DNA of 57,237 nucleotides from Candidatus Bathyarchaeota archaeon (GTDB lineage Archaea; Thermoproteota; Bathyarchaeia; Bathyarchaeales; Bathycorpusculaceae), in NCBI GenBank assembly GCA_026014705.1, contig JAOZHU010000009.1:1-57237 (forward strand). Reading direction: 5' to 3'. The notes beneath the pieces were generated by a model that was not told where the DNA came from, did not search any database, and saw only the letters and a program-made list of their open reading frames with translations. The stretch's first letter is position 1. Each line of letters begins with the position of its first letter. Positions 40,548 to 48,827 of the stretch are shown here, piece after piece. The position numbers and the translations under genes were made by a program.

Positions 40548-40627
40548 ACTGCCCAAGGAGCTATAGACTGCGGAAGCATAACAGATTTAAGCTAACCCTG
40601 AACCTTTCACAAGAAAGGCGAAACAGA

Positions 40628-41419
40628 ATGGACACGTGGCGACTAATCCCGATTGCAACACACAAAGCCTTCATGAATATGGCAATAGACGAAGCCATTT
40701 TAACAGCACATAAAATAAACAATGTTCCGAACACGCTTAGACTTTACCGCTGGACCCCCAGTGCAGTAAGCATCGGCAAGAACCAAAACCCGCAAAACGA
40801 GCTTTATGTGGATAACTGCCGCAAAATGGGCATTGACATAGTAAGACGCATAAGCGGTGGAGGAACAGTCTTCCACAGTGCAACAGGCGAAATTACCTTC
40901 AGCGTCATCGCTCAAACCTCCAAAATAGGCAAAGACATACCAACCACATACCAACGCGTCTACGCAGCTATAACCGATGCATTACGACTCTTAGGCATTC
41001 CAGCAGACTACAACACAGGCGACGCAAAGAACTGCCCAAACTTAACAGTTAACGGAAAAAAAATCAGCGGCAGCGCACAAACAATTCAAAAGGGCACACT
41101 TCTCCAACACGGAACCGTGCTCTTAGATGTTGATTTAGAACAAATGTTCACTTTGTTACGTGTACCATGGGCACAAACCTGCATGCAGGTCGCTGCTGTC
41201 GCGAAAAGAAAAATCACTTCCGTTCATGAAACGCTTGGGCACGCAGTTTCACCGGAAACAGTAAGCAACGCTTTGGTCGTGGGTTTCAAGAACGCATTTG
41301 GCATTGAACTGGTTAATGGCGATTTAACAGTTTATGAGCGTGAACTTGCTGAGAAACTGTGCAAAGAGAAATACGCAACTGACGAATGGAACTTTAACGG
41401 AAAAACATCTGCTTGCTAA
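40628..41419 (+). CDS. lplA: Lipoate-protein ligase A
   Basis: A 263-residue lipoate/octanoate-protein ligase of the LplA/BirA fold. It has R-R-I-S-G-G-G-T (residues 73-80) and V-N-G-K-K-I-S-G-S-A-Q with the catalytic lysine (144 or 145). The C-terminal accessory domain of bacterial LplA is lacking, as in archaeal bipartite LplA/LplB systems; no lplB is visible here. It attaches lipoyl or octanoyl groups to lipoyl domains such as glycine cleavage H protein. The ATG at 40628 has GGCG upstream; the frame extends back to 40466 but that part would run through the repeat element. Converges on cysS with a four-base overlap. Confidence 0.9.
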   Translation: MDTWRLIPIATHKAFMNMAIDEAILTAHKINNVPNTLRLYRWTPSAVSIGKNQNPQNELYVDNCRKMGIDIVRRISGGGTVFHSATGEITFSVIAQTSKIGKDIPTTYQRVYAAITDALRLLGIPADYNTGDAKNCPNLTVNGKKISGSAQTIQKGTLLQHGTVLLDVDLEQMFTLLRVPWAQTCMQVAAVAKRKITSVHETLGHAVSPETVSNALVVGFKNAFGIELVNGDLTVYERELAEKLCKEKYATDEWNFNGKTSAC

Positions 41420-42840
41420 GTTTTTTCGATTTTCCATCTTACACCCTGTGTAGTGTCCTCAATCACCACGCCCATAGCTTTCAGCTGCTGCCGAATTGCA
41501 TCAGCGGTTTTCCAATCCTTGTTCTTCCGCGCTTCTTCACGTTTCTTAATTAGTTCTTCTGCTTCTTTCGGTAAAGCAGCGTCAGCTTCAATCTTGCCGA
41601 TTACGCCTAGAACCCTGTCAAAATCCGCAATCAACGCGCAAGCTTGTTTGGCTTCAGCCCTGCTAACAGCGTTAGCGTCCAGCAGATTATTCACATCTCG
41701 CACGAAGTCAAACAGTGCTGCCAAGGCCACACTAATGTTCAAGTCGTCATCCATGGCTTCGCCAAAACTCATCTGCACTTTAGCCGTCAACTTTGCCATT
41801 TTTTCGCCGCTGCTTTTTCCATCGGCATCCTGTAATCTGTGTATGAAATTTCTTAACCGTTCAACAGCGCCCTTGGCTGCTTCTAAACCCTCAAAAGTGA
41901 AATTAAACTGCTGCCTGTAATGCGTCGATAGCAATAAATAACGAATCGCAATTGGATCATACCCCTTCGAAAGCAAATCACGCAACGTGTAAAAATTACC
42001 GTAACGCTTAGCCATGCGCTTCCCCTCAACCAGCAAATGCTCATTATGGAGCCAGTAATTCACAAATCGCTTGCCAGTTGCCGCTTCACTCTGCGCAATC
42101 TCGTTCTCGTGATGAGGAAACATGTTATCAACACCGCCACAGTGAATATCAAACGTCTCGCCCAAATACCGCATAGACATGGCTGAACATTCAATATGCC
42201 AACCAGGTCTACCCTTGCCCAACTCGGTGTCCCAGCAAACATCACCATCTTCCTGCGTCCACGCTTTCCACAACGCAAAATCCTGCGCCTCTTCCTTGCT
42301 GTATTCGTCGACTTTTACCCGTGCACCAGCCTTAAGCTCAGCAACCTTAATCTTCGAAAGCTTACCGTAATCCTTGAATTTGATGACGGCATAGTAAATT
42401 GAACCGTCTTCACCCCTGTACGCAAAGCCTTTATCCATAAGCCGCTTGATTAACGAAACCATCTCAGCGATGTGCTCAGTAGCCCTCGGATAATAATCCG
42501 CACGTTCTATATTCAAAACGGCAACATCTTCGAAAAAAGCCTTGGCATAAAAATCCGTGAACTGCCGAAGCGACATCTGCTGCTTTTGACTGCCTCTTAT
42601 TGTTTTGTCATCTACATCCGTCAAGTTCATAACATGCGTGACCTGCAAACCGCGATACTTCAGCCAACGCTTGAGCACGTCTTCAAATACAAAAGCCCTG
42701 AAGTTGCCGATATGTGCATAATCATACACTGTAGGTCCACAAGTGTACATGCGCACTCTGCCTTCGTCAATAGGCATAAACGCTTCCTTTTGGCGGGTTA
42801 ACGTGTTGAAAAAACGAATTCCTGTTGCAGCCTGTGACAT
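41416..42840 (-). CDS. cysS: Cysteinyl-tRNA synthetase
   Basis: A 474-residue class I synthetase charging tRNA-Cys. Signature motifs are C-G-P-T-V-Y-D-Y at residues 34-41 (zinc ligand Cys34), HIGN at 43-46, F-D-I-H-C-G-G-V-D with further zinc ligands, H-H-E-N-E-I-A-Q, and a KMSKS-type loop R-M-A-K-R-Y-G-N. The C-terminal helical domain follows. Length is typical. GTG/ATG start at 42840. Its presence argues against the tRNA-dependent SepRS-only route to Cys-tRNA in this organism. Confidence 0.95.
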   Translation of the reverse strand: MSQAATGIRFFNTLTRQKEAFMPIDEGRVRMYTCGPTVYDYAHIGNFRAFVFEDVLKRWLKYRGLQVTHVMNLTDVDDKTIRGSQKQQMSLRQFTDFYAKAFFEDVAVLNIERADYYPRATEHIAEMVSLIKRLMDKGFAYRGEDGSIYYAVIKFKDYGKLSKIKVAELKAGARVKVDEYSKEEAQDFALWKAWTQEDGDVCWDTELGKGRPGWHIECSAMSMRYLGETFDIHCGGVDNMFPHHENEIAQSEAATGKRFVNYWLHNEHLLVEGKRMAKRYGNFYTLRDLLSKGYDPIAIRYLLLSTHYRQQFNFTFEGLEAAKGAVERLRNFIHRLQDADGKSSGEKMAKLTAKVQMSFGEAMDDDLNISVALAALFDFVRDVNNLLDANAVSRAEAKQACALIADFDRVLGVIGKIEADAALPKEAEELIKKREEARKNKDWKTADAIRQQLKAMGVVIEDTTQGVRWKIEKT

Positions 42841-42952
42841 TTTACACTCGTATGAAAGGAAGGCTCGAAATTATTTAAGCATTCTTTCGTGTCCTTAAGT
42901 GGTCGCTTATCTTTTTTCTATGGGATTACACATTTTGTTTGTGACCGATTGT

Positions 42953-43327
42953 TTATTCTACTCTGAATGCTATTGCCATCTTCTTCTTGCTCATGTCCTC
43001 AACGATTTGAACCCATGCTGTAGGCATTTCTCTCTCTTCTTCAGTCAATTTTCTCACAGTCAAATTCTTGTTAACGTAGAAAGCTCGCTTGCAAGCTTTG
43101 CAGTTCTGGTACGGGAAGAAATCTTCTAAAGGCTTAACTATTTTCTGCTTTGCACCACAGTTTGGACACTGTTGAAAAGAAGCTTTCCCTTTATGTACCG
43201 CTCTTTCCGTTTTTATGTTCACGCTCGCCTCCAACTCTTCCCAAGAAGAGTATATCCGATGCAGGGACGAATCTCCGCTCTGCCACAACTCTCTAAACAT
43301 ATTTAGTACTTCTTTCCTTTCTTTCAC
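42953..43327 (-). CDS. Small zinc-ribbon protein
   Basis: A 124-residue protein with C-P-N-C-G near residue 54 and C-K-A-C-K-R near 76, forming one zinc ribbon. The N-terminal 45 residues are a charged helix; the C-terminal 45 residues are beta-rich with no recognised motif. GTG start with GAAGG upstream. Function unknown. Confidence 0.65.
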   Translation of the reverse strand: MKERKEVLNMFRELWQSGDSSLHRIYSSWEELEASVNIKTERAVHKGKASFQQCPNCGAKQKIVKPLEDFFPYQNCKACKRAFYVNKNLTVRKLTEEEREMPTAWVQIVEDMSKKKMAIAFRVE

Positions 43328-43703
43328 GGTCTAACCTTCTTTACGCGCGGTTATCTGCGAAGTTTTCCCCAGCATGGGCAACCGCTAAAGGCTACGCATT
43401 GAAAGGGTGTTAAATAATACAATGCAATTTTAGCTATTAGCTTTTTCTCATTGGCAACTACAGCTATTGAGTTAGGCATCAATTTTTACCCTGTGTAACA
43501 TGATGCGATGCCCCTTTTTCTGAAGGAGACATGGAAGCAAATCAGCAGTGCATTCACGACAAAAAAATGTTTGAAGGCATAACTGTTAAGTTTTAATGTG
43601 GGGTGAATTTGGAAAAGATTTGAGTGAAAATCTGGAAAACCGCTTAATACTCTTTCCGCATACAACACGCTGAAAACGCTAAAACTGGCAATGAGGCAGA
43701 AAA
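43328..43703. other. Intergenic stretch of 376 bp, no confident gene
   Basis: The only hint of coding is a 21-codon frame at 43531-43596 on the plus strand, with a good GAAGGAG before its ATG; I cannot tell whether it is a real tiny protein. Otherwise A/T-rich sequence with a TATA-like AAATAATAC near 43411. The zinc-ribbon gene at 43704 starts just after it. Confidence 0.25.
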
Positions 43704-43985
43704 ATGAAGCAAAAACAGACATACGTGTTGGACTTGACAAGAATCAATGGCAATGGGGACTTCGCATGTCCTCGCTGTGGAGCCACAATATCTCCTGACG
43801 ATTGCACAGAAGAAACTTACTCCGTAACAGAAGCAAAAGTCAGCAGTCAAGGTTTAGAAGAGCTGGTTATCTGCTGCAACAAATGCACAAGTCACCTTCA
43901 TTTAACAGGCTTTTCTCTCCTTCAAAACCTCTGCGGCGCAGACGAAGAGAAAGATAAAGAATCAGACTACATAACCCACCTATGA
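43704..43985 (+). CDS. Zinc-ribbon protein (paralogue of the 15653 gene)
   Basis: A 93-residue protein with C-P-R-C-G near residue 24 and C-N-K-C near 60, aligned throughout with the gene at 15653-15913. This copy has extra cysteines before the second pair (C-C-N-K-C) and a longer acidic tail. GAGGC precedes the ATG. Function unknown; two copies in one region suggest an old duplication. Confidence 0.7.
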   Translation: MKQKQTYVLDLTRINGNGDFACPRCGATISPDDCTEETYSVTEAKVSSQGLEELVICCNKCTSHLHLTGFSLLQNLCGADEEKDKESDYITHL

Positions 43986-44166
43986 CGTTATCACCACAAT
44001 CAGCTAAAAATAAAACTGCTAAATCATACAACTCGGTTCAAAACCGAAATCTGTATCTCGTTTAACTGGAAATGAAACACGTAGTGAGGCTAACACCATT
44101 GCAGGATGCAATCCTGAAGCAAAACGGAGATATAATCCGAACATTCCACATAAGCATTGACGGTTA

Positions 44167-45291
44167 ATGTTCCGAACAGGCATTGCAAACTTGCCCTTGC
44201 ACGGCGGAAAAGCACCAGCATGGTTAACCACTCGCATGTGCAAGCTCGCCAAAGAAATAGCCACCATAATAATCAACGAATACGGAATCAACCATTTCCT
44301 GACCCGTGTTTCAGATCCGTACTGGTTTCAAGCGTTCGGCTGCGTTTTAGGCTATGATTGGCACAGTTCAGGCGTAACAACCGTTGTTACAGGCATCCTC
44401 AAACAAGCGCTTTCGCCAGAAGAACACGGCATCGCTGTTTGCGGCGGAAAAGGCAGAACAAGCAGAAAAACACCCATGGAAATCGCTGATGTTGCTGAAA
44501 AGTTCGGCTTCTCCGACAATAACATCCAAACACTTGAATACACTAGTCGCATGACAGCCAAGGTTGACAATGCAGCCATCCAAGCAGGCTACCAGCTTTA
44601 CCACCACGCTTTTCTCTTAACTGAAAACAAAAAATGGGCGGTAATCCAACAAGGCATGAGCGCTGAGGACAGAACTGCACGTCGCTACCACTGGTTATCG
44701 GAAAACGTCTCAAGCTTCGTTGTGGAGCCGCATAACGCGATAGTTGGCGACGCAAAACGCGAGAAAGCCTTAAACATGACTGCAAAGAGCAGCGAAGGTG
44801 CACGGAAGGCTTCAGTTGACATTGCCAAGGAAACGCCGAATCGGCTCATGCGCTTGTTTGAAGCTGCAAGACCCTTGGAGCAGCGGTCTCTGCGGGAATG
44901 GTTTCCTCAAAACGCCAATCAGCAGCCGATTGTGGTTCTCCAAATGCCTCGCAACGCGAACTGGAAAACCTTAAAGAAGGTTTACGAGGCCCAACCACGA
45001 AATTACGAGGAGCTCTTGAGCGTGAAAGGTGTTGGTCCTGCTACGGTGCGTGGTTTAGCACTTGTAGCCGAATTGGTTTACGGTGAAAAGCCAAGCTGGG
45101 ATGACCCTGTAAAGTATTCGTTTGCTTACGGCGGCAAGGATGGCGTTCCGTTTCCAGTGCACCGCCGCGCCATGGATGAATCGATTCAGTTGCTCAGGGA
45201 AACAGTGCAGGCAGCTAAAATTGGCGACAAGGAGAAGCTGCGGTCGTTGCAGAGGCTGAGGCGGTTTGTTCCTGAAAACGCAAATATTTAA
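44167..45291 (+). CDS. DUF763 family protein
   Basis: A 374-residue DUF763 protein, widespread in archaea and uncharacterised. It begins MFRTGIANLPLHGGKAPAW, the family's usual start, with D-W-H-S-S-G-V-T-T-V near residue 59 and H-G-I-A-V-C-G-G-K-G. In the C-terminal third a helix-hairpin-helix is visible (LLSVKGVGPATVRGLAL), so nucleic-acid binding is likely. A G-G-K-D-G-V-P-F-P-V-H segment follows. The reaction is unknown. Not in an obvious operon. Confidence 0.9.
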   Translation: MFRTGIANLPLHGGKAPAWLTTRMCKLAKEIATIIINEYGINHFLTRVSDPYWFQAFGCVLGYDWHSSGVTTVVTGILKQALSPEEHGIAVCGGKGRTSRKTPMEIADVAEKFGFSDNNIQTLEYTSRMTAKVDNAAIQAGYQLYHHAFLLTENKKWAVIQQGMSAEDRTARRYHWLSENVSSFVVEPHNAIVGDAKREKALNMTAKSSEGARKASVDIAKETPNRLMRLFEAARPLEQRSLREWFPQNANQQPIVVLQMPRNANWKTLKKVYEAQPRNYEELLSVKGVGPATVRGLALVAELVYGEKPSWDDPVKYSFAYGGKDGVPFPVHRRAMDESIQLLRETVQAAKIGDKEKLRSLQRLRRFVPENANI

Positions 45292-45332
45292 GCGTGAAAT
45301 GTGAATTAGCTTTCTGAAAGGAGCAAGTCAGT

Positions 45333-45947
45333 ATGTCGAAAATTGATGATGCGTTGCGGCTTAAGATTTCTGGATTGTGCGGTTTTTTGACACCTCTTGT
45401 AGCGTTTGCGCTTATTTTTTTGGCTATTGCTTCTTACCCTGAGTTCAGTTGGGGTGACAACGCCTTGAGCGATTTGGGCATTGTGGAAGGCGTTACAGCG
45501 GTTCTTTTTAATTCTGGTTTGCTCGTTGGTGGCTTTTTGTGTTTTGTTTTTGCAACAGGGTTGTTTGTGTTTCTGAAGGTGCACTTCTTCGGTAAAATTG
45601 GTGTTTTCATTTTTGTTTTGGCTAGTTTGGCGCTTTTTGCGATTGGGGTTTTTCCTGAAGATGTTCGACCTGTGCATTATATTGTTTCTGTGATGTTTTT
45701 TGTGTTTCTGCCATTTTCTATGATGGTTATTGCTGGAGCTTTTTGGCTTATGCGCAAAATGCGGATGGCGGTGTTCACGCTGGTGGTAGCTCTAGCTGCG
45801 GCTGCACCTTGGGTGCTCTATTTTGCTTTTCACTATGTTTCCAATGTGGCTGTGCCCGAAATTGTTTCAGCGTTTGCTGGTTCTGTGTGGGCTGTGGTTT
45901 TAAGCGGCAAGATGCTTAAGCAAGCTTCACGTTCAGAAGCTTCATAG
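45333..45947 (+). CDS. DUF998-type membrane protein
   Basis: A 204-residue protein with six membrane helices; the S-W-G-D-N-A-L-S-D-L-G motif after helix 1 and G-V-F-P-E-D after helix 3 are typical of DUF998. GGAG precedes the ATG. Starts 41 bases after the DUF763 stop on the same strand, so it may share a transcript. Function unknown. Confidence 0.82.
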   Translation: MSKIDDALRLKISGLCGFLTPLVAFALIFLAIASYPEFSWGDNALSDLGIVEGVTAVLFNSGLLVGGFLCFVFATGLFVFLKVHFFGKIGVFIFVLASLALFAIGVFPEDVRPVHYIVSVMFFVFLPFSMMVIAGAFWLMRKMRMAVFTLVVALAAAAPWVLYFAFHYVSNVAVPEIVSAFAGSVWAVVLSGKMLKQASRSEAS

Positions 45948-45986
45948 CCTAGTGACAGTGGTTTGTGAAAAGTGCCGTTTTAGTGG

Positions 45987-47003
45987 CTACTTCGAATTGC
46001 TTCGAAACAGGTTACTTGCTTTTTTGCCCGTGTAGATCTGAGAGCAGCAGTATGCTGAAAACGATGACTCGTATTCTTTGCTTTCGGCGTATTGGATGGC
46101 TTCTTCGCTGGGGAACGCTATGGCGTTAACTCCTGCTTTCAAGCATAGCACGTCGGTTTCGGCGCGGTGTTTGCCTTTTGGGCGCATGCAGCCAAGCGCT
46201 ATGGGTGTTTCAGGAAACATCCGTCGTGCGGTTGCGGCGATTCTGGCGATTTCTATTGGTTGTGGCGGTTTAGCCAGAGCCATGGCTGTGCCGCGGATGG
46301 GCGTAAATGCGATGATAACCAGTGCTGAGGGCTTATGGCGTGCTATTATTTTTAGAGCTTGTAGTTCGCCTTTTAGTTGTCCGTTGTGAAGTCCAACGAT
46401 TATGTGTGGGACAACGTTCAAATGTGCTTCTTGCAGTGCCTTCAGCGAGTTAGCGTAGTCTTGAACTGTCACGTTCAGGTTGTAGATGCATTTTATTGTT
46501 TCGTTGGAGCCGATTATGTCTATTAATGCAGCGTCTACTTCAGCGTTCTTGAGTGCTTGCGCCGTGGTAGCGTCAATGATTCCTGTGTGAACAATGACTG
46601 CTGAGCCTATTTCGTTTTTGATTTTCTTTATTGTTGGAATGAACTGCTGCAACGGCACGGAACCGTTTGGCATGCATCCTCCGCTTATGAGGTAGCCTGA
46701 AGTGCCTTTTTGCTTTAGTTTCAGGCTAAGTGCGAATAACTCTTCAGGTGTGGTAGCTGAGTGCATGGTTGCTAGGACTTTGCCTTCGCAGTGTTTACAG
46801 TTTAGCGTGCAGGTTTTCCCTGTTATGGATATTGTTGGAAACTGATCTGGTTTGGAACGGTAACTGCTGGTTTGATAGGGCATGAAACTTGGGGCATAAA
46901 AGTGGATTTTTCTCGGTTTTGGATTTAGAATGTCAGTTTCCAGCAAGCTTAAAAGTTGTTGCTCTTTTGCGTTCCAAACTGTTTCTGGGGAAAGTTGCGC
47001 CAT
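45987..47003 (-). CDS. Radical SAM protein, lipoyl synthase LipS1-like (COG1856 type)
   Basis: A 338-residue radical SAM enzyme with C-x3-C-x2-C at Cys65, Cys69 and Cys72, preceded by I-H-F-Y-A-P-S-F. Family members of this type were described as LipS1/LipS2, two archaeal radical SAM proteins that together make lipoyl groups from octanoyl-protein; I match it to the COG1856 partner from memory of its sequence. Further features: L-I-S-G-G-C near residue 105 and H-I-I-V-G-L-H-N-G near 195. It is 26 bases downstream of a winged-helix gene whose promoter matches that of lplA. The two LipS-like genes lie 2 kb apart on opposite strands. Confidence 0.68.
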   Translation of the reverse strand: MAQLSPETVWNAKEQQLLSLLETDILNPKPRKIHFYAPSFMPYQTSSYRSKPDQFPTISITGKTCTLNCKHCEGKVLATMHSATTPEELFALSLKLKQKGTSGYLISGGCMPNGSVPLQQFIPTIKKIKNEIGSAVIVHTGIIDATTAQALKNAEVDAALIDIIGSNETIKCIYNLNVTVQDYANSLKALQEAHLNVVPHIIVGLHNGQLKGELQALKIIARHKPSALVIIAFTPIRGTAMALAKPPQPIEIARIAATARRMFPETPIALGCMRPKGKHRAETDVLCLKAGVNAIAFPSEEAIQYAESKEYESSFSAYCCSQIYTGKKASNLFRSNSK

Positions 47004-47029
47004 GGCTTTCTTCTAGGTTTTGCGGCTTG

Positions 47030-47383
47030 TTAACAGTTTTGGTTTTGCTTTGTGTTTGTTGTTTTGTTTTCGCTTTTGTTAAAGATTGCGGGAAGCGCTT
47101 GGAGGGAATCGTTGAGGAGTGGAGCGTCGTGTTGCAGTTTTTCTAGGCGTTTTGTTATTGCCAGTGTTTTGGAGATGGCTGTGCCTCTTTTCGTTAGGGC
47201 GTATCGGGTTTTGTTCTTGAAGTTTTCTTCTTGTACAAGACCATTTTTAACCAGAAAGCTTAGGCGTTGGTTGAGAAGGCGACAATCCATGTTGCATGTA
47301 TAAGCTATGCTATCAAGAATTAATGGTTTCTTTGCTAATGTTTGCAGAATTTCTTCGTAAAGTTCTAGCTTTGACCTATGCAT
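47030..47383 (-). CDS. Archaeal winged-helix regulator
   Basis: A 117-residue protein with an archaeal one-domain winged helix: helices E-I-L-Q-T-L, then L-D-S-I-A-Y-T-C-N-M-D-C-R-L-L-N-Q-R-L recognition region, and a wing with R-Y-A-L-T-K-R-G. The C-terminus is a helix and a polar tail. It precedes the LipS-like gene on the same strand and its own upstream region carries the 72-bp element also found before lplA, so it is a candidate regulator of lipoate genes. PF14947-like (HTH_45) by eye. Confidence 0.82.
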   Translation of the reverse strand: MHRSKLELYEEILQTLAKKPLILDSIAYTCNMDCRLLNQRLSFLVKNGLVQEENFKNKTRYALTKRGTAISKTLAITKRLEKLQHDAPLLNDSLQALPAIFNKSENKTTNTKQNQNC

Positions 47384-47508
47384 GCTTGCACGCTTCGGTG
47401 TGTGGTTGTCTGTTTTTTAATAAAGCCTTTGCGAATTCTGAATCTTTAATGGAAAGCCATAAGTTTTGACTGCTCTCTTAGTCAGCCGCAAGGGAAGCTT
47501 GTTTTTGT

Positions 47509-47580
47509 TGTTTTTGTTTTTTGGTTGCCATGTGCTGACGCGTGGAACAGTCTATAGCCCCCCTTTAAATAGTTTATATA
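47509..47580 (-). repeat. Inverted repeat copy 2: promoter/leader element before winged-helix-LipS operon
   Basis: Minus-strand copy of the 40475-40547 element: two substitutions and one A deletion across 72 bases. It lies about 125 bases before the ATG at 47383. TATA-like run and hairpin are kept; the differing base in the hairpin arm (TGGCAAC against TGGAAAC) still lets GTTCCA pair with one bulge. Only one copy of GCTATAGACTG is present here, compared with two at lplA. Confidence 0.8.
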
Positions 47581-47650
47581 GCCCTACAAGCGGGGATTGA
47601 TTATGTGTTTTTGTGAGGCGTACCGACAGGTTTATTTGAATAATTATACA

Positions 47651-47666
47651 TATGAATTTTTATTCA
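47651..47666. promoter_or_regulatory. Possible ArsR operator
   Basis: ATGAATTTTTATTCAT, a 6+4+6 inverted repeat about 48 bases before the ArsR-family gene start, of the size ArsR dimers bind. It overlaps the A/T-rich stretch that would be the promoter of that gene, so metal- or redox-sensitive autoregulation is plausible. Confidence 0.4.
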
Positions 47667-47713
47667 TGTAAACGGGTTCCATTCAAAACTCCGAGATACA
47701 TGGAGAAAGCGCG

Positions 47714-48046
47714 ATGAAAAAAGGATTAACGGAAATATGCTACAAGTTTTTCACCAATCTAGCTAATCCCACGCGATTGGCGGTTTTAGAAAAGCTTATG
47801 GAAAATCCCATGAGCGTGAACGCGCTTGCCGCTTTATTGGGACAGGAGCAGAGTATGATTTCCCACAATCTCAAGCCATTGCTCCGATGCAAATTAGCCT
47901 TCTCTGAGAGACAGGGCAAAAAACGCGTTTATTCAGCCAACAGGGAAACGGTCAGCATGTTGTTCAAGGCTGTTGAGAATCACGCAGAGAAATATTGTCC
48001 AAGCGGCGGAAGATGTTTGAAGGGAGAAAAAATGAAAAATGGTTAG
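47714..48046 (+). CDS. ArsR-family regulator with C-terminal Cys pair
   Basis: A 110-residue ArsR winged helix: F-F-T-N-L-A-N-P-T-R-L-A-V-L, M-S-V-N-A-L-A-A-L-L-G-Q-E-Q-S-M-I-S-H-N-L-K-P-L recognition helix, then a wing. The C-terminus CPSGGRC carries two cysteines that could bind metal or a cluster. ArsR proteins usually repress until metal binds. The next gene overlaps or follows closely and is a 4Fe-4S protein. Confidence 0.87.
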   Translation: MKKGLTEICYKFFTNLANPTRLAVLEKLMENPMSVNALAALLGQEQSMISHNLKPLLRCKLAFSERQGKKRVYSANRETVSMLFKAVENHAEKYCPSGGRCLKGEKMKNG

Positions 48047-48056
48047 GAGAAAAATT

Positions 48057-48665
48057 GTGCATATAGACGAAGCTCTATGCAATGGTTGTGGTAGCTGCAT
48101 TCCAAAGTGTGCTGAAGGGGCGTTACAGGTTGTCAGTGGCAAAGCCAGAATCGTCAGCGACAGCCACTGCGATGGACTTGGCGCATGTATTGGGCATTGT
48201 CCTCAGGGCGCAATAACAATTATGGAAAGAGAAGCCGAAGATTTTGACGAAAAAGCCGCGCGTGCCCACGTACATAAAACTGAAGCTGTATGGGAAGACA
48301 AGCCTCCTGTGACTCAGTGGCCAGTGAAATTCAATTTGGTGCCTGTTGCGGCGGCTTTCTTTGAAAAAGCTGATTTGTTAATTGCTGCGGATTGCGCGCC
48401 AGTGGCTTGCGTTAGCTTTCGAGGCAAATTGATGCGAGGAAAAAGAGTGATTATAGGTTGTCCAAAGTTTGATGATGCAGAAGCTTACGCTCAGACACTT
48501 GGGGAAATACTGAAGCGCAATAATGTTGCTAGCATCACAGTTGCCCATATGGAAGTGCCTTGCTGTTCAGGTTTAATGTGGGCTGTGGACAAGGCAGTAG
48601 CGACATCGGGCAAACAAATCTCAGTGAAGCAATATGTAATAGCAATAAACGGAAAGATAAAATGA
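48057..48665 (+). CDS. 4Fe-4S ferredoxin-like protein with added C-terminal domain
   Basis: A 202-residue protein from the GTG at 48057, which has AGGAG seven bases upstream; an ATG at 48039 overlapping the ArsR stop is the alternative. Two cluster motifs C-N-G-C-G-S-C-I-P-K-C and C-D-G-L-G-A-C-I-G-H-C-P lie in the first 55 residues. The C-terminal domain (about 90-200) has C-A-P-V-A-C, G-C-P-K-F-D-D and C-C-S-G near the end, extra cysteines that could hold another cluster. Such ArsR-ferredoxin pairs are common in archaea; the role is unknown, but redox sensing or electron transfer is likely. Confidence 0.85.
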   Translation: MHIDEALCNGCGSCIPKCAEGALQVVSGKARIVSDSHCDGLGACIGHCPQGAITIMEREAEDFDEKAARAHVHKTEAVWEDKPPVTQWPVKFNLVPVAAAFFEKADLLIAADCAPVACVSFRGKLMRGKRVIIGCPKFDDAEAYAQTLGEILKRNNVASITVAHMEVPCCSGLMWAVDKAVATSGKQISVKQYVIAINGKIK

Positions 48666-48827
48666 ACCCTAGTACCCGCTGGAGGCTGTTAACAAATTTA
48701 GATTTGTTGCTTAACGACTGCATGCCACCATAAACTGGATCTTCTTCGGGAAGAGGTAGATTCAATTAATAAACGACTTCAAACATTCACTTGCTGGAAG
48801 AGACACGTCACGACTGGAGAACTAAAA

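Noticed and set aside
40466-40627. 54-codon N-terminal extension of lplA
   Set aside because: It runs through the repeated promoter/leader element and has no LplA homology; the ATG at 40628 starts the known N-terminal motif.
44030-44050. TCGG-TTCAAAA-CCGA, looks like a tRNA T-arm
   Set aside because: Only the T-arm-like hairpin is present; no anticodon or D arm or acceptor pairing upstream.
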